Positions 7,195 through 13,111 of a stretch of DNA of 38,146 nucleotides are shown piece after piece; within the stretch, counting starts at the first letter, position 1, and each line of letters begins with the position of its first letter. This DNA comes from a virus: the IMG/VR virus record IMGVR_UViG_3300030060_001692, positions 1 to 38,146 of that record. One strand, given 5' to 3'. The translations under genes were made by a program, and so were the position numbers. The notes beneath the pieces were generated by a model, which was not told where the DNA came from, did not search any database, and saw nothing but the letters and a program-made list of their open reading frames with translations.

Positions 7195-7591
7195 TCTAGG
7201 TTTATTGTTGCTATTTAAAGACGGACTCCCCTTTAGTACACACACACCGCATGGGCTTGTATGCTTTATTGGAGTCTACATTCGATATGCATCCGCATAC
7301 CGTCCACGTAACGTGGCCACAGTGAACCCTTGCTATCGGGTATACCTGCAATGACTACTCGTCTAGACTATACCCTACGCTCATGCATATATATTCATGG
7401 TATGCCCCAAGATAGGCTATGAGGTTTTGAATGCTCATGCGTATACTATAGGGTATATGCGGATCATATCGCGCTAGGTATTGACGGACTATATCAGGCA
7501 GTGAATATAGGTATCCTGCTATGGTCAATCGTCGTCTCTACTATCCAATATACAAGCCAGTTATCCTAAGGGTATTACGTCCATATAGGCG

Positions 7592-7604
7592 GCAATACGC
7601 TTGC
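7592..7604 (-). repeat. TACGC-loop hairpin 3
   Basis: Short hairpin gcaa-tacgc-ttgc in the non-coding early stretch. It is weak on its own and counted only because the same loop recurs in four other hairpins nearby. Confidence 0.4.
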
Positions 7605-7732
7605 GTTCTGATATCCTGCTATTGTTATCTAATAGGCCTATACTGCCTTAGATGATAGCCATATTCTTAACTTATCAAAGATTCGAGAATGCTACCCTAC
7701 CCAATAAAGGGAAGGGATAGCGTATAGGGTTA

Positions 7733-8056
7733 TCATCCGGGAATAGAGGCAGTGAAGGCCTTAACAGTGTCGCGGGATACCTTACGAACTCGCTTCTTCT
7801 CAGCAGCAGTCCCATAGGCTAGAAAAAGATATTCTGCCCATTGTTGGCCATTGGCCGATAGTCCATCCCAGCCGCACCTAATACCTTTATCTGCCTCCAT
7901 AAGCTCGCCTATTCGGACAGTTAAGGAGTCGTTTACTTCCATAAAATCGGCATGGCTGAACTCTACAAGGCAATCAACGGTGCTCAGGCTCTGCCTACGA
8001 ATTTTAAAAGAATCACGTACGCGGTGAACAAGGGTTTTAAGGTCGTTACTAGTCAT
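7733..8056 (-). CDS. First early protein, unknown function (107 aa)
   Basis: Not recognised. It is the first gene after the presumed genome end, a position that in T7-like phages is used for proteins against host defences or host transcription; that is context, not evidence of function. The protein is basic at both ends (KRVRKVSRDTVKAFT) and has a RCGWDGLSANGQQWAEYLF stretch in the middle. The start at 8056 is chosen over the ATG at 8062 because AAAGGA then has normal spacing. Non-coding DNA lies on both sides. Confidence 0.65.
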   Translation of the reverse strand: MTSNDLKTLVHRVRDSFKIRRQSLSTVDCLVEFSHADFMEVNDSLTVRIGELMEADKGIRCGWDGLSANGQQWAEYLFLAYGTAAEKKRVRKVSRDTVKAFTASIPG

Positions 8057-8086
8057 TTTCATGTCCTTTACAGTTTAGAATCTAAA

Positions 8087-8108
8087 TATCGCAATACGCT
8101 TTGCGATA
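8087..8108 (-). repeat. TACGCT-loop hairpin 4
   Basis: Perfect 8-bp arms (tatcgcaa / ttgcgata) with the 6-base loop tacgct, 31 bases upstream of the first early start codon. This is the strongest member of the set and would lie in the 5' leader of the first early transcript. Confidence 0.65.
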
Positions 8109-8122
8109 CACTTTACTTCGGA

Positions 8123-8136
8123 CGGATACGCTTCCG
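8123..8136 (-). repeat. TACGCT-loop hairpin 5
   Basis: Short hairpin cgga-tacgct-tccg, 14 bases from hairpin 4 and sharing its loop exactly. Confidence 0.45.
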
Positions 8137-8285
8137 CCTTGAATAAAATGATACTTTAAAAGATGAATCCTGTGTGAGTGAATGCAAATTGAATTGCTGA
8201 ATATTGACACAAATAAAATATTTTTTCATAAGTGTAGTACTGGCAAGGGTTTATAGAAAATATTCCTGGTTGTTTAGTCCACGAG

Positions 8286-8294
8286 TTATCCACA
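8286..8294 (+). promoter_or_regulatory. Consensus DnaA box
   Basis: TTATCCACA matches the bacterial DnaA box exactly, about 55 bases from an AT-rich patch. A single 9-mer can occur by chance in 38 kb, so this is only a candidate host-initiator site. Confidence 0.4.
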
Positions 8295-8407
8295 TTTTAA
8301 GCGTAGTCTATCTGCGTGAGTATTAGGTATTTCAGGTCATTGAGCGTATGAAATAGATTAGGGGCTATCTGAGTACGTCTGATAGTGAGCGAGTAAACAA
8401 CAACAAA

Positions 8408-8467
8408 ACACTCCACCAAACATTCAAACAAGCGTTTGAAACAACTGTTTGAATATGTGAGGAGTGT
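8408..8467 (-). repeat. Large imperfect inverted repeat, possible late terminator
   Basis: Outer arms acactcc / ggagtgt and inner arms attcaaaca / tgtttgaat are separated by a short internal loop. A further copy, gtttgaa, sits in the centre. On the minus strand the structure is followed by TTTTGTTGTTGTTT, so it may end late transcription; it could equally be a protein-binding site with three TTCAAAC half-sites. Confidence 0.5.
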
Positions 8468-8618
8468 ATACGCTGAGAATCAGTCTCAATACCTATAGGC
8501 GGATCTGGTATCCGCTGGGATGTCCTATTGACGTTGAAAATTCAGACATTTACGGCAATACGTGACAGGACGTGTGACACTTGCATTTTAAAAGTCTTGT
8601 ATTCTGCAAGTAAAATCT

Positions 8619-8634
8619 GGGGGGTCGCGGGGGG
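8619..8634 (+). other. Paired G6 tracts
   Basis: GGGGGG, four bases, GGGGGG on the plus strand within the presumed genome-end region. A matching pair on the opposite strand lies at 9236-9250. Confidence 0.6.
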
Positions 8635-8660
8635 TAACGCTTTGTGCAAATTTGCTTAAA

Positions 8661-8708
8661 CCCTGTCAGATTTTTTTACCTAAATTATTGCGAGATATTC
8701 TGACAGGG
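8661..8708. repeat. 10-bp perfect inverted repeat at the end of the last late gene
   Basis: ccctgtcaga at 8661-8670 and tctgacaggg at 8699-8708, separated by 28 bases that include a run of seven T. The right arm lies inside the final codons of the 90-aa gene. It may be a terminator-like or end-processing structure. Confidence 0.55.
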
Positions 8709-8957
8709 GTTGCGATCACAAATAGCAGTAACAGCAGTGACACAGCACCGAGGTATAGCATTAACATTTCCAAATGCATCATCATCAACATCCATGCTTC
8801 TTGTACCAGCAACAACAATGTAACTATCACTGTCATGGATGAGATATCCGATAGTAACCATAGGACAAGGCTTTACATCCATAACCTCATCTGAGGTCAT
8901 CCATGCACTATCTCCATGTCCAACAGTATCAGTCCAGTGAACCAGTACTAAGTCCAT
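8685..8957 (-). CDS. Small hypothetical protein downstream of terminase (90 aa)
   Basis: Not firmly recognised. The pattern (an acidic N-terminal half with HWTDTVGHGDSAWMTSDEV, then YLIHDSDSYIVVAG and a late IPRCCVTAVTAI) looks like a small conserved protein seen near packaging genes in many phages. The start at 8957 overlaps the stop of the lysine-rich gene (TGATG); a TTG three bases further up is less likely. It is the last late gene before the gene-free junction, comparable in place to T7 gp19.5 but not similar to it. Confidence 0.65.
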   Translation of the reverse strand: MDLVLVHWTDTVGHGDSAWMTSDEVMDVKPCPMVTIGYLIHDSDSYIVVAGTRSMDVDDDAFGNVNAIPRCCVTAVTAICDRNPCQNISQ

Positions 8958-9163
8958 CAATATTGCAGTCTTTCTTCAATCATGAGTTCTTTCATAGATC
9001 CACCCTTTTTAGCAACAGCCTTACGTCTTCTGTTGCGTAGCTTTCTCTTAGCACTCATATCTTCATTCTTCTTTTTTAACTTAGCAGCAGCAGAAGCAGC
9101 ATCTTTAGATTTACTACTGGCTTTCTTACTTGCTGTTTTCTTACTTGATGCACCTTTAGACAT
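8957..9163 (-). CDS. Lysine-rich histone-H1-tail-like small protein (68 aa)
   Basis: The N-terminal two thirds consist almost only of Lys, Ala and Ser (KKTASKKASSKSKDAASAAA), then KRKLRNRRRKAVAKK. Such a tail is likely unstructured and would bind DNA or RNA without sequence preference. AAAGGAG precedes the ATG at 9163. It lies between the large terminase and the presumed genome end, so a role in condensing DNA at packaging is possible, but this rests on composition alone. Confidence 0.7.
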   Translation of the reverse strand: MSKGASSKKTASKKASSKSKDAASAAAKLKKKNEDMSAKRKLRNRRRKAVAKKGGSMKELMIEERLQY

Positions 9164-9207
9164 ACGTAAACTCCTTTATATATATTAATATAAACCCAAT
9201 TAAGGGT

Positions 9208-9304
9208 TTGCTTTAGATCTTTATAGATCCTGAAGCCCCCCAAACCCCCCATTGGGAAGTTCGGGAGGCTCTCATGTTGGCTTGCTTTGAGTCTTCATGA
9301 GTCC
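9208..9304 (-). repeat. Two 23-base elements differing only by transitions
   Basis: 9208-9230 and 9282-9304 match at 16 of 23 positions, and all seven differences are transitions. Each element consists of two related decamers (TTTAGATCTT/TATAGATCCT and TTTGAGTCTT/CATGAGTCCT). The spacing between the elements is 74 bases. Confidence 0.6.
9236..9250 (-). other. Paired G6 tracts (minus strand)
   Basis: GGGGGGTTTGGGGGG on the minus strand, between the two 23-base elements. It mirrors the plus-strand pair at 8619-8634 across the last two late genes. Confidence 0.6.
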
Positions 9305-9342
9305 TTCAGCCCAGATGTTTCTACATCCACATAGTCACCCAT

Positions 9343-11007
9343 TCAGAACCATAGGTCTGGCTTAGGTTTACGACCGACCACTGAACCCATGAAATCCTCT
9401 AATTCTCTCTTAAAAGCCATATCTCTTCTTGTTGCCATCTGCCGGTCAGCATCCTGAGCCATTTGTTCAGTCCAGTAGTTGACTGCCATTGCCAATGCAT
9501 CTAACCTATCATCGTGAGCCAGTGAACCACGTTGCCGTGTAATCCTGCTCATCTGGTAGAAGAGTTGATACTTAAGTGCCTTCTCAGGTGGTAGATGGCG
9601 TGTACTGTCATAGTCCTGTTCAATCACCTTCTTATTGATAATCAGCTTATGCTGGTTCATAACCGGCTCTAAGGTATCAATAATCCGTCTTTCTTTCTGT
9701 GTACTGTGTCTGACTTCCTCAACACTGACCTTGTAAACCTTTGACAGTACAGGAGTTAGCAGTGCTGTGAACATGCCATCACCGAAGTTAGACTCAATAA
9801 GTACCTTGTTTACCTGTTCCTTCTTGGCTATTTCGGACAACCTTTGAAGAGCTTTGTCCTCATATCCCCCTTCAATCCCACCAGCATCAGTAATTACTAA
9901 AAATCCATTGAGCATCTTACAACAGCAGTATGCCGTTTCGTCGGAACCTCGTCCACTAGGGTCTATTGTGAGTACTGACCCAGTAAACTTCTGCCAACTA
10001 CCTGACACTTCAAACGGCTCATAATACCTATCACCAGCTAGACCTACACAGGGCACATCATTCAGTGCTCTATCCTTGTCAGCCATCCATACAACCTTCT
10101 CTGGCCCCATGTCACCGCTGATGTTCATCACAACAAGGTCAGAAAGCCTTAGTGGGTAACGACTTACGTCACTCAGGGTAGCATCCAACATGAACTGTAG
10201 GGCAAAGCCGGTACGTCCATAGGAAGCCTCACGCTCTAATAGGTCTTCATTGTTAAACCGTGCTGGATCAACAGCGTCCCCTCTAGAAGCCTCAGAGTCC
10301 TCTCTAAGGGATTTGATAAGGGGAGCAAGGGTAGCACCCATTCTATTCTCTTGTCCCTCAGAAGGGATTCTAGCGGGCCACACACGAGTTTGATATCCTC
10401 TCTCAGTTAGGGAGGAGTAGATACTCATCTCAGTCTGGGGGGTTCCTAAGTAGATGATGTGACCATCAGGCTTGAGAACAGCATCAAACTCTTTAATTGA
10501 CTCTAATAATTTATCTCTAGTAGTCTGAGTGGCCGAATTATTCAGAGACTCAATGTCATCAGCTACAATCAAGTCCGCCCGTGACCCTGTGATCGCGGAT
10601 GAAATTCCCTTCGATACAACTGATGGAGCATGAGATGCAGGAGCTGGGCCTACATCGAATGCAATCTTAGAGTTCCTCTGATCGTCATTGGGACGAAGAT
10701 GCTCTAAAATGGCCATATCGTTGATTAATCTGAGGGTAAATGTCGAGAAATCATCCGATCTTGCTTTTGATGCAGACACTACCAAGATGTTCTTAGTAGG
10801 GTCTAATAGCAGTTGGTGACAGACATATGCTGAGGTAATCCAAGACTTACCGACACCTCGGAAAGCCTGTACAACTCTACGCTTAGGCCCATTCTGTACA
10901 TAGTCAGCAATGTCATATTGAACCGGCGTAGGGTCAGGTAAATTCAGGTGCTTCCAGCACAAGTAGAGGAAGTTCCTGAAGTCCTTGAGTGTCTCCTGAG
11001 TGGTCAT
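9343..11007 (-). CDS. terL: Terminase large subunit (T7 gp19-like)
   Basis: ATP-driven DNA packaging motor and nuclease. The 554-aa protein has a Walker A QAFRGVGKS at 47-55, Walker B LIVADD with D150/D151, the coupling-like YLGTPQTE (about 186-193), and RNase-H-type nuclease residues at D349 (LTIDPSGRGSDE), E405 (LIESNFGDG) and near 510 (HDDRLDALAMAVNY). Length is close to T7 gp19 (586 aa). The start at 11007 overlaps the stop of the pilin-like gene (TGATG); a TTG at 11010 would add one residue. It is the last large late gene, as in T7. Confidence 0.97.
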   Translation of the reverse strand: MTTQETLKDFRNFLYLCWKHLNLPDPTPVQYDIADYVQNGPKRRVVQAFRGVGKSWITSAYVCHQLLLDPTKNILVVSASKARSDDFSTFTLRLINDMAILEHLRPNDDQRNSKIAFDVGPAPASHAPSVVSKGISSAITGSRADLIVADDIESLNNSATQTTRDKLLESIKEFDAVLKPDGHIIYLGTPQTEMSIYSSLTERGYQTRVWPARIPSEGQENRMGATLAPLIKSLREDSEASRGDAVDPARFNNEDLLEREASYGRTGFALQFMLDATLSDVSRYPLRLSDLVVMNISGDMGPEKVVWMADKDRALNDVPCVGLAGDRYYEPFEVSGSWQKFTGSVLTIDPSGRGSDETAYCCCKMLNGFLVITDAGGIEGGYEDKALQRLSEIAKKEQVNKVLIESNFGDGMFTALLTPVLSKVYKVSVEEVRHSTQKERRIIDTLEPVMNQHKLIINKKVIEQDYDSTRHLPPEKALKYQLFYQMSRITRQRGSLAHDDRLDALAMAVNYWTEQMAQDADRQMATRRDMAFKRELEDFMGSVVGRKPKPDLWF

Positions 11008-11195
11008 CAACCACCTTCACCATTGCTAGTGCCATCAGCAATGCCAGTCGTAATATTAGTTAGACCTGTGTCTAGACTTGATGTGACTGACTTGTAACTT
11101 GCAAGTGTTCCGATAGCTACTGTGGATACAACAAGAGCCATCTCAATTGACTCACCGCCATATTCGTCTTTTAGAAGATGCTTTAAAAATTTCAT
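11007..11195 (-). CDS. Flp-pilin-like single-TM peptide (62 aa)
   Basis: The first half (KDEYGGESIEMALVVSTVAIG) resembles Flp/Fap type IVb prepilins: a short basic leader, a glycine, a glutamate at +5 of the would-be mature peptide (G, then GESIE), and a hydrophobic helix (about 18-34). It ends in Gly/Asn-rich sequence. The start at 11195 has AAGGA seven bases upstream; the frame is open to 11333 but that part overlaps the preceding gene. The position just before the terminase large subunit is near where T7-like phages keep holin and spanin genes, so a holin is the main alternative. Confidence 0.65.
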   Translation of the reverse strand: MKFLKHLLKDEYGGESIEMALVVSTVAIGTLASYKSVTSSLDTGLTNITTGIADGTSNGEGG

Positions 11196-11205
11196 AATAG
11201 GTTCC

Positions 11206-11568
11206 TTATCCTCCACCACCTTGTAGATTACCCGCTTGATTACCACCGCCACCGAAAGTTTGGTTCTGAACACTAGGGCCGGGAACACTTTGCATTGTTT
11301 GGCGTGATCCTTGGGCCATGCCAGCAATACCACCTGATTGTAACTGCTGAATCTGGAGACGTTCCATCAGTGCTTTAAGTTGTTCTTGGGTAAACACCGG
11401 CATGCTCTCAGGAGAATGCATGATACCAGTACGTCTCAGCATGTTCTCATCTACATGAGTAGGCCCATGATAGGGCGTACCATCCTGAAGGAAGTACTTG
11501 GCATCCTCATGCTTACCTTGAGTACCCCCATCTATTTGGAGGTTCTCCATAAGTCGTTGTAGTATCAT
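11206..11568 (-). CDS. Hypothetical late protein with Gly/Gln-rich tail (120 aa)
   Basis: Not recognised. The N-terminal half has GKHEDAKYFLQDGTPYHGPTHVDENMLRRTG, and the C-terminal half is low in complexity, rich in Gln, Gly and Asn, ending GGGGNQAGNLQGGGG. The start at 11568 follows AAAGGA with eight bases of spacing. Small proteins of this kind (an Asp/His/Gly patch plus a disordered tail) recur in marine podovirus late regions, and could be minor virion proteins. Confidence 0.65.
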   Translation of the reverse strand: MILQRLMENLQIDGGTQGKHEDAKYFLQDGTPYHGPTHVDENMLRRTGIMHSPESMPVFTQEQLKALMERLQIQQLQSGGIAGMAQGSRQTMQSVPGPSVQNQTFGGGGNQAGNLQGGGG

Positions 11569-11580
11569 TAGTTATATCCT

Positions 11581-11844
11581 TTATCGTGGTAAATCTTTAG
11601 CGATTGACATCATGCGGCTTGTTGTCCATTCTCTGTTCTTAGACACATTTTCCATGATCATATCAATGTCTTTACGAAGCTCATCATAGTCTCGATTACG
11701 AGCTTCTCGTTGATGTTCTAACTGTCTCTCAAGTCCTGAGACTTTGTGACTGATCTTCCAAACAAATCCAATAAGTCCCAGTAATGCCGTTCCAACGAGC
11801 GACATCAGAAGCTCAATTACTCGTTCATCAGTTATTATTTCCAT
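11581..11844 (-). CDS. Single-TM protein with coiled coil; holin or i-spanin candidate
   Basis: The 87-aa protein has an acidic N-terminus, one membrane segment (about 10-29, LLMSLVGTALLGLIGFVWKI) and a charged helical C-terminal half (VSGLERQLEHQREARNRDYDELRKDI) likely to form a coiled coil. This fits either a T7 gp17.5-like class of small holin or an Rz-like inner-membrane spanin. GGAGAGAG precedes the ATG at 11844. It lies between the small and large terminase genes, the place of the T7 Rz gene 18.5. The exact lysis role cannot be decided from sequence. Confidence 0.65.
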   Translation of the reverse strand: MEIITDERVIELLMSLVGTALLGLIGFVWKISHKVSGLERQLEHQREARNRDYDELRKDIDMIMENVSKNREWTTSRMMSIAKDLPR

Positions 11845-11858
11845 CTCTCTCCAATGGG

Positions 11859-12095
11859 TTACTTTTTAATTTTTAGCCTTTTCTTTCCCGAGGCTGTAAT
11901 CGGGTATTCCACTCTTTCTTTGCTGGTTTTCTTTTTAGCTACGCTGCGTTTCTGAGAAATGCTCATTCGGTCAGCAACAGCTTTAGGTCTGCACGCTGGG
12001 TAAGGTCTTTTAGAGTTCTTAGCAGACTTCCTGCCACACTTCTCTCCGGTCTTGATATCTATCCAGTCCTCCTTAAACCACTTAGTAAGACTCAT
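11859..12095 (-). CDS. Small basic late protein (78 aa)
   Basis: The N-terminal motif TKWFKEDWIDIKTGEKCGRKS followed by YPACRP and a Lys/Arg-rich C-terminal half matches a recurring type of small protein in marine phages and some large DNA viruses; its function is unknown. Two cysteines with nearby basic residues could bind metal or nucleic acid. The ATG at 12095 shares a base with the upstream stop (TAATG). Confidence 0.7.
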   Translation of the reverse strand: MSLTKWFKEDWIDIKTGEKCGRKSAKNSKRPYPACRPKAVADRMSISQKRSVAKKKTSKERVEYPITASGKKRLKIKK

Positions 12096-12247
12096 TATTT
12101 GCCTACTTTCTTCTGTGCTTCTTTATGAGCTTGCCCAAAGGTTTTACCTTGGATCATAAGTCTACGCATAAGAGCCATGTGCTTCTTTGAGTGGTGCTTT
12201 GAGTGACGTTTCATTGTCTGCTGTTGGCGTTTATTTAGATTACTCAT
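12095..12247 (-). CDS. Very small basic protein (50 aa)
   Basis: Not recognised. The 50-aa frame is rich in Lys, His, Gln and Met (KRQQQTMKRHSKHHSKKHMALMRR) and ends GKTFGQAHKEAQKKVGK. Its stop overlaps the next start (TAATG) and its start overlaps the upstream stop (ATGA), which supports it as a real gene in the small basic-protein string. Confidence 0.6.
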   Translation of the reverse strand: MSNLNKRQQQTMKRHSKHHSKKHMALMRRLMIQGKTFGQAHKEAQKKVGK

Positions 12248-12414
12248 CTATACTTCCCGCCTCTCTTTTTGTACTCACGGACTAGCCAAGCATTTGCATA
12301 TGCTGATGGATAGACATCAAACTTTCTTTTTGCTGCTGCCTTTACACTCGCATATAGAGAAGGATTAGCTGGTTTGGGGCTGCCTTTTTTAATCTTGAGT
12401 TTACTCTTAGACAT
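12244..12414 (-). CDS. DUF5872-like small basic protein (56 aa)
   Basis: The C-terminal half (KFDVYPSAYANAWLVREYKKRGG) matches a pattern I associate with the DUF5872 type, common in phages and algal viruses; the function is unknown. It is preceded by a basic, Pro/Ser-containing N-terminus. The ATG at 12414 overlaps the stop of the small terminase gene (TAATG), and its own TGA overlaps the next start. Confidence 0.65.
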   Translation of the reverse strand: MSKSKLKIKKGSPKPANPSLYASVKAAAKRKFDVYPSAYANAWLVREYKKRGGKYR

Positions 12415-12626
12415 TATCCAGCCTCTCTTTCATCGCTGAATGGGAGAATCTTGGCTAGATTAGCTAAGGGATCACTTTGTTCAATAGTGCCATCAATGCC
12501 ATTGTCCTTAAGGAACTGGCGGGCAACACTTAGTTCAGCACTGGATGCTTCTCCTGACAGTATCTTGTCAGTCAATTCTTGAGCCAAGAGGTCATGGAGT
12601 TTGTTTAGTATGTCTTTATTTTTCAT
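12414..12626 (-). CDS. Probable terminase small subunit (T7 gp18-like)
   Basis: The 70-aa helical protein (LHDLLAQELTDKILSGEASSAELSVARQFLKDNGIDG) has the layout of the short small-terminase subunits of T7-like phages, which recognise concatemer DNA and recruit the large subunit. It is shorter than T7 gp18 (89 aa). The ATG at 12626 overlaps the upstream stop (ATGA). Its position between tail fibre and large terminase matches T7. The identification rests on this pattern and context. Confidence 0.7.
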   Translation of the reverse strand: MKNKDILNKLHDLLAQELTDKILSGEASSAELSVARQFLKDNGIDGTIEQSDPLANLAKILPFSDEREAG

Positions 12627-12892
12627 TTTCTACTCTTAGCTCCTACACATTTCCAGCGTTTACGGGATAGGTTATTGGGTGAGTTAGGGTCATTTTGCTT
12701 GCTTTTAGAAAGTCTTCTCTTAATACCTAGAGAGCGAGCACAATAAGAGTCACCCTTAGATGTACCGGGTTTGACTCTTGGGCCACCACCTTTAGCTTTA
12801 CCAGCTTGTCCATAAGATACTCGGCGTTTCCTGCCGGTCTTAGGATCTGTATATACCTTAAGTTTAGCTTTTCCTTTGCGTGGCCGGGCCAT
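12623..12892 (-). CDS. Basic late protein with conserved Cys pair (89 aa)
   Basis: A strongly basic 89-aa protein with KGDSYCARSLGIK in the middle and SRKRWKCVGAKSRK at the end, a combination repeatedly seen in small phage proteins of unknown role. The two cysteines could form a bond or bind metal. GGAGTTTGAC precedes the ATG at 12892. It belongs to the run of small Lys/Arg-rich genes at 11859-12892 and may bind nucleic acid. Confidence 0.7.
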   Translation of the reverse strand: MARPRKGKAKLKVYTDPKTGRKRRVSYGQAGKAKGGGPRVKPGTSKGDSYCARSLGIKRRLSKSKQNDPNSPNNLSRKRWKCVGAKSRK

Positions 12893-12893
12893 G

Positions 12894-13103
12894 TCAAACT
12901 CCTAACTTAGTTGCGATGAATGAAGCAATAGCTCCAACAACAGCAGCAGCACCTAGTAACCATGAACGGCCTTGCTCAAGCTGTCTAAGACGGGTATCAA
13001 GACGTTGAATGTCTTCGTCATGTAGAGCTTGGCGTGTAATGAGAGCATCAACTTTGCCCTCAAGACGGCCTAGTGCGACCAATATCTGATTGTCAGTTTC
13101 CAT
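12894..13103 (-). CDS. Coiled-coil plus C-terminal TM protein, XhlA/holin-like
   Basis: The 69-aa protein starts with a coiled-coil region (LGRLEGKVDALITRQALHDEDIQRLDTRLRQLE) followed by one membrane helix (about 48-66, LLGAAAVVGAIASFIA). This order is like haemolysin XhlA-type proteins and some holins. The start is uncertain: the ATG at 13103 is given; a GTG at 13115 would add four residues and overlap the upstream stop. The place after the tail genes is where T7 has holin 17.5. Confidence 0.65.
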   Translation of the reverse strand: METDNQILVALGRLEGKVDALITRQALHDEDIQRLDTRLRQLEQGRSWLLGAAAVVGAIASFIATKLGV

Positions 13104-13111
13104 TTTACCGC

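Larger units (their letters stand above)
7104..7732. other. Non-coding stretch dense in short inverted repeats
   Basis: No convincing gene on either strand over 629 bases. It holds a terminator (7140-7164), a perfect hairpin at 7177-7194, a hairpin at 7286-7299 (tatgc/gcata), ccacg/cgtgg around taa at 7304-7316, an 8-bp palindrome ggtatacc near 7339-7346, gtctagac near 7362-7369, a near-perfect 8-bp stem around 7439-7460 (gcgtatac / gtatatgc), and taggccta near 7632-7639. TATCCTGCTAT occurs twice, exactly 100 bp apart (7512 and 7612). It probably holds regulatory RNA or DNA sites, but none could be assigned. Confidence 0.8.
8057..8684. other. Gene-free junction of late and early regions, presumed site of genome ends
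   Basis: No supportable gene over 628 bases. In T7-like phages the direct terminal repeat lies between the terminase end of the late genes and the first early gene, which corresponds to this stretch; assembly collapses the two repeat copies. It holds the TACGCT hairpins at 8087-8108 and 8123-8136, an AT-rich patch (8210-8230), a consensus DnaA box (8286-8294), a large imperfect inverted repeat (8408-8467), a palindrome cctatagg (8492-8499), a hairpin gcggat/atccgc (8499-8515), two G6 tracts (8619-8634), a 10-bp palindrome gcaaatttgc (8646-8655) and one arm of the inverted repeat at 8661-8708. No host promoter on the minus strand could be fixed with confidence. Confidence 0.7.
9164..9342. other. 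Non-coding gap with two diverged repeat elements
   Basis: It contains a hairpin (aaaccc/gggttt, 9192-9209), a second one (gatct/agatc, 9216-9229), paired C6 tracts (9236-9250) and two related 23-base elements (9208-9230 and 9282-9304). No gene is seen. A phage promoter for the last late genes could lie here. Confidence 0.7.

Noticed and set aside
7677-7700. gattcgagaat segment considered as a tRNA T-arm or attP core
   Set aside because: The arms do not pair as a T-stem and no acceptor end or anticodon arm follows. It is only a short palindrome attc-ga-gaat.
8204-8232. TTGACA, 17 bases, CATAAG on the plus strand, like a sigma-70 promoter
   Set aside because: It points away from all early genes, towards the antisense of late genes, and the -10 is weak. 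The AT-rich patch makes such a match likely by chance.
8982-9188. Plus-strand hydrophobic 68-codon frame that looks like a membrane peptide
   Set aside because: It is the exact complement of the Lys/Ala-rich gene; Leu/Phe-rich antisense of Lys codons is an artefact.
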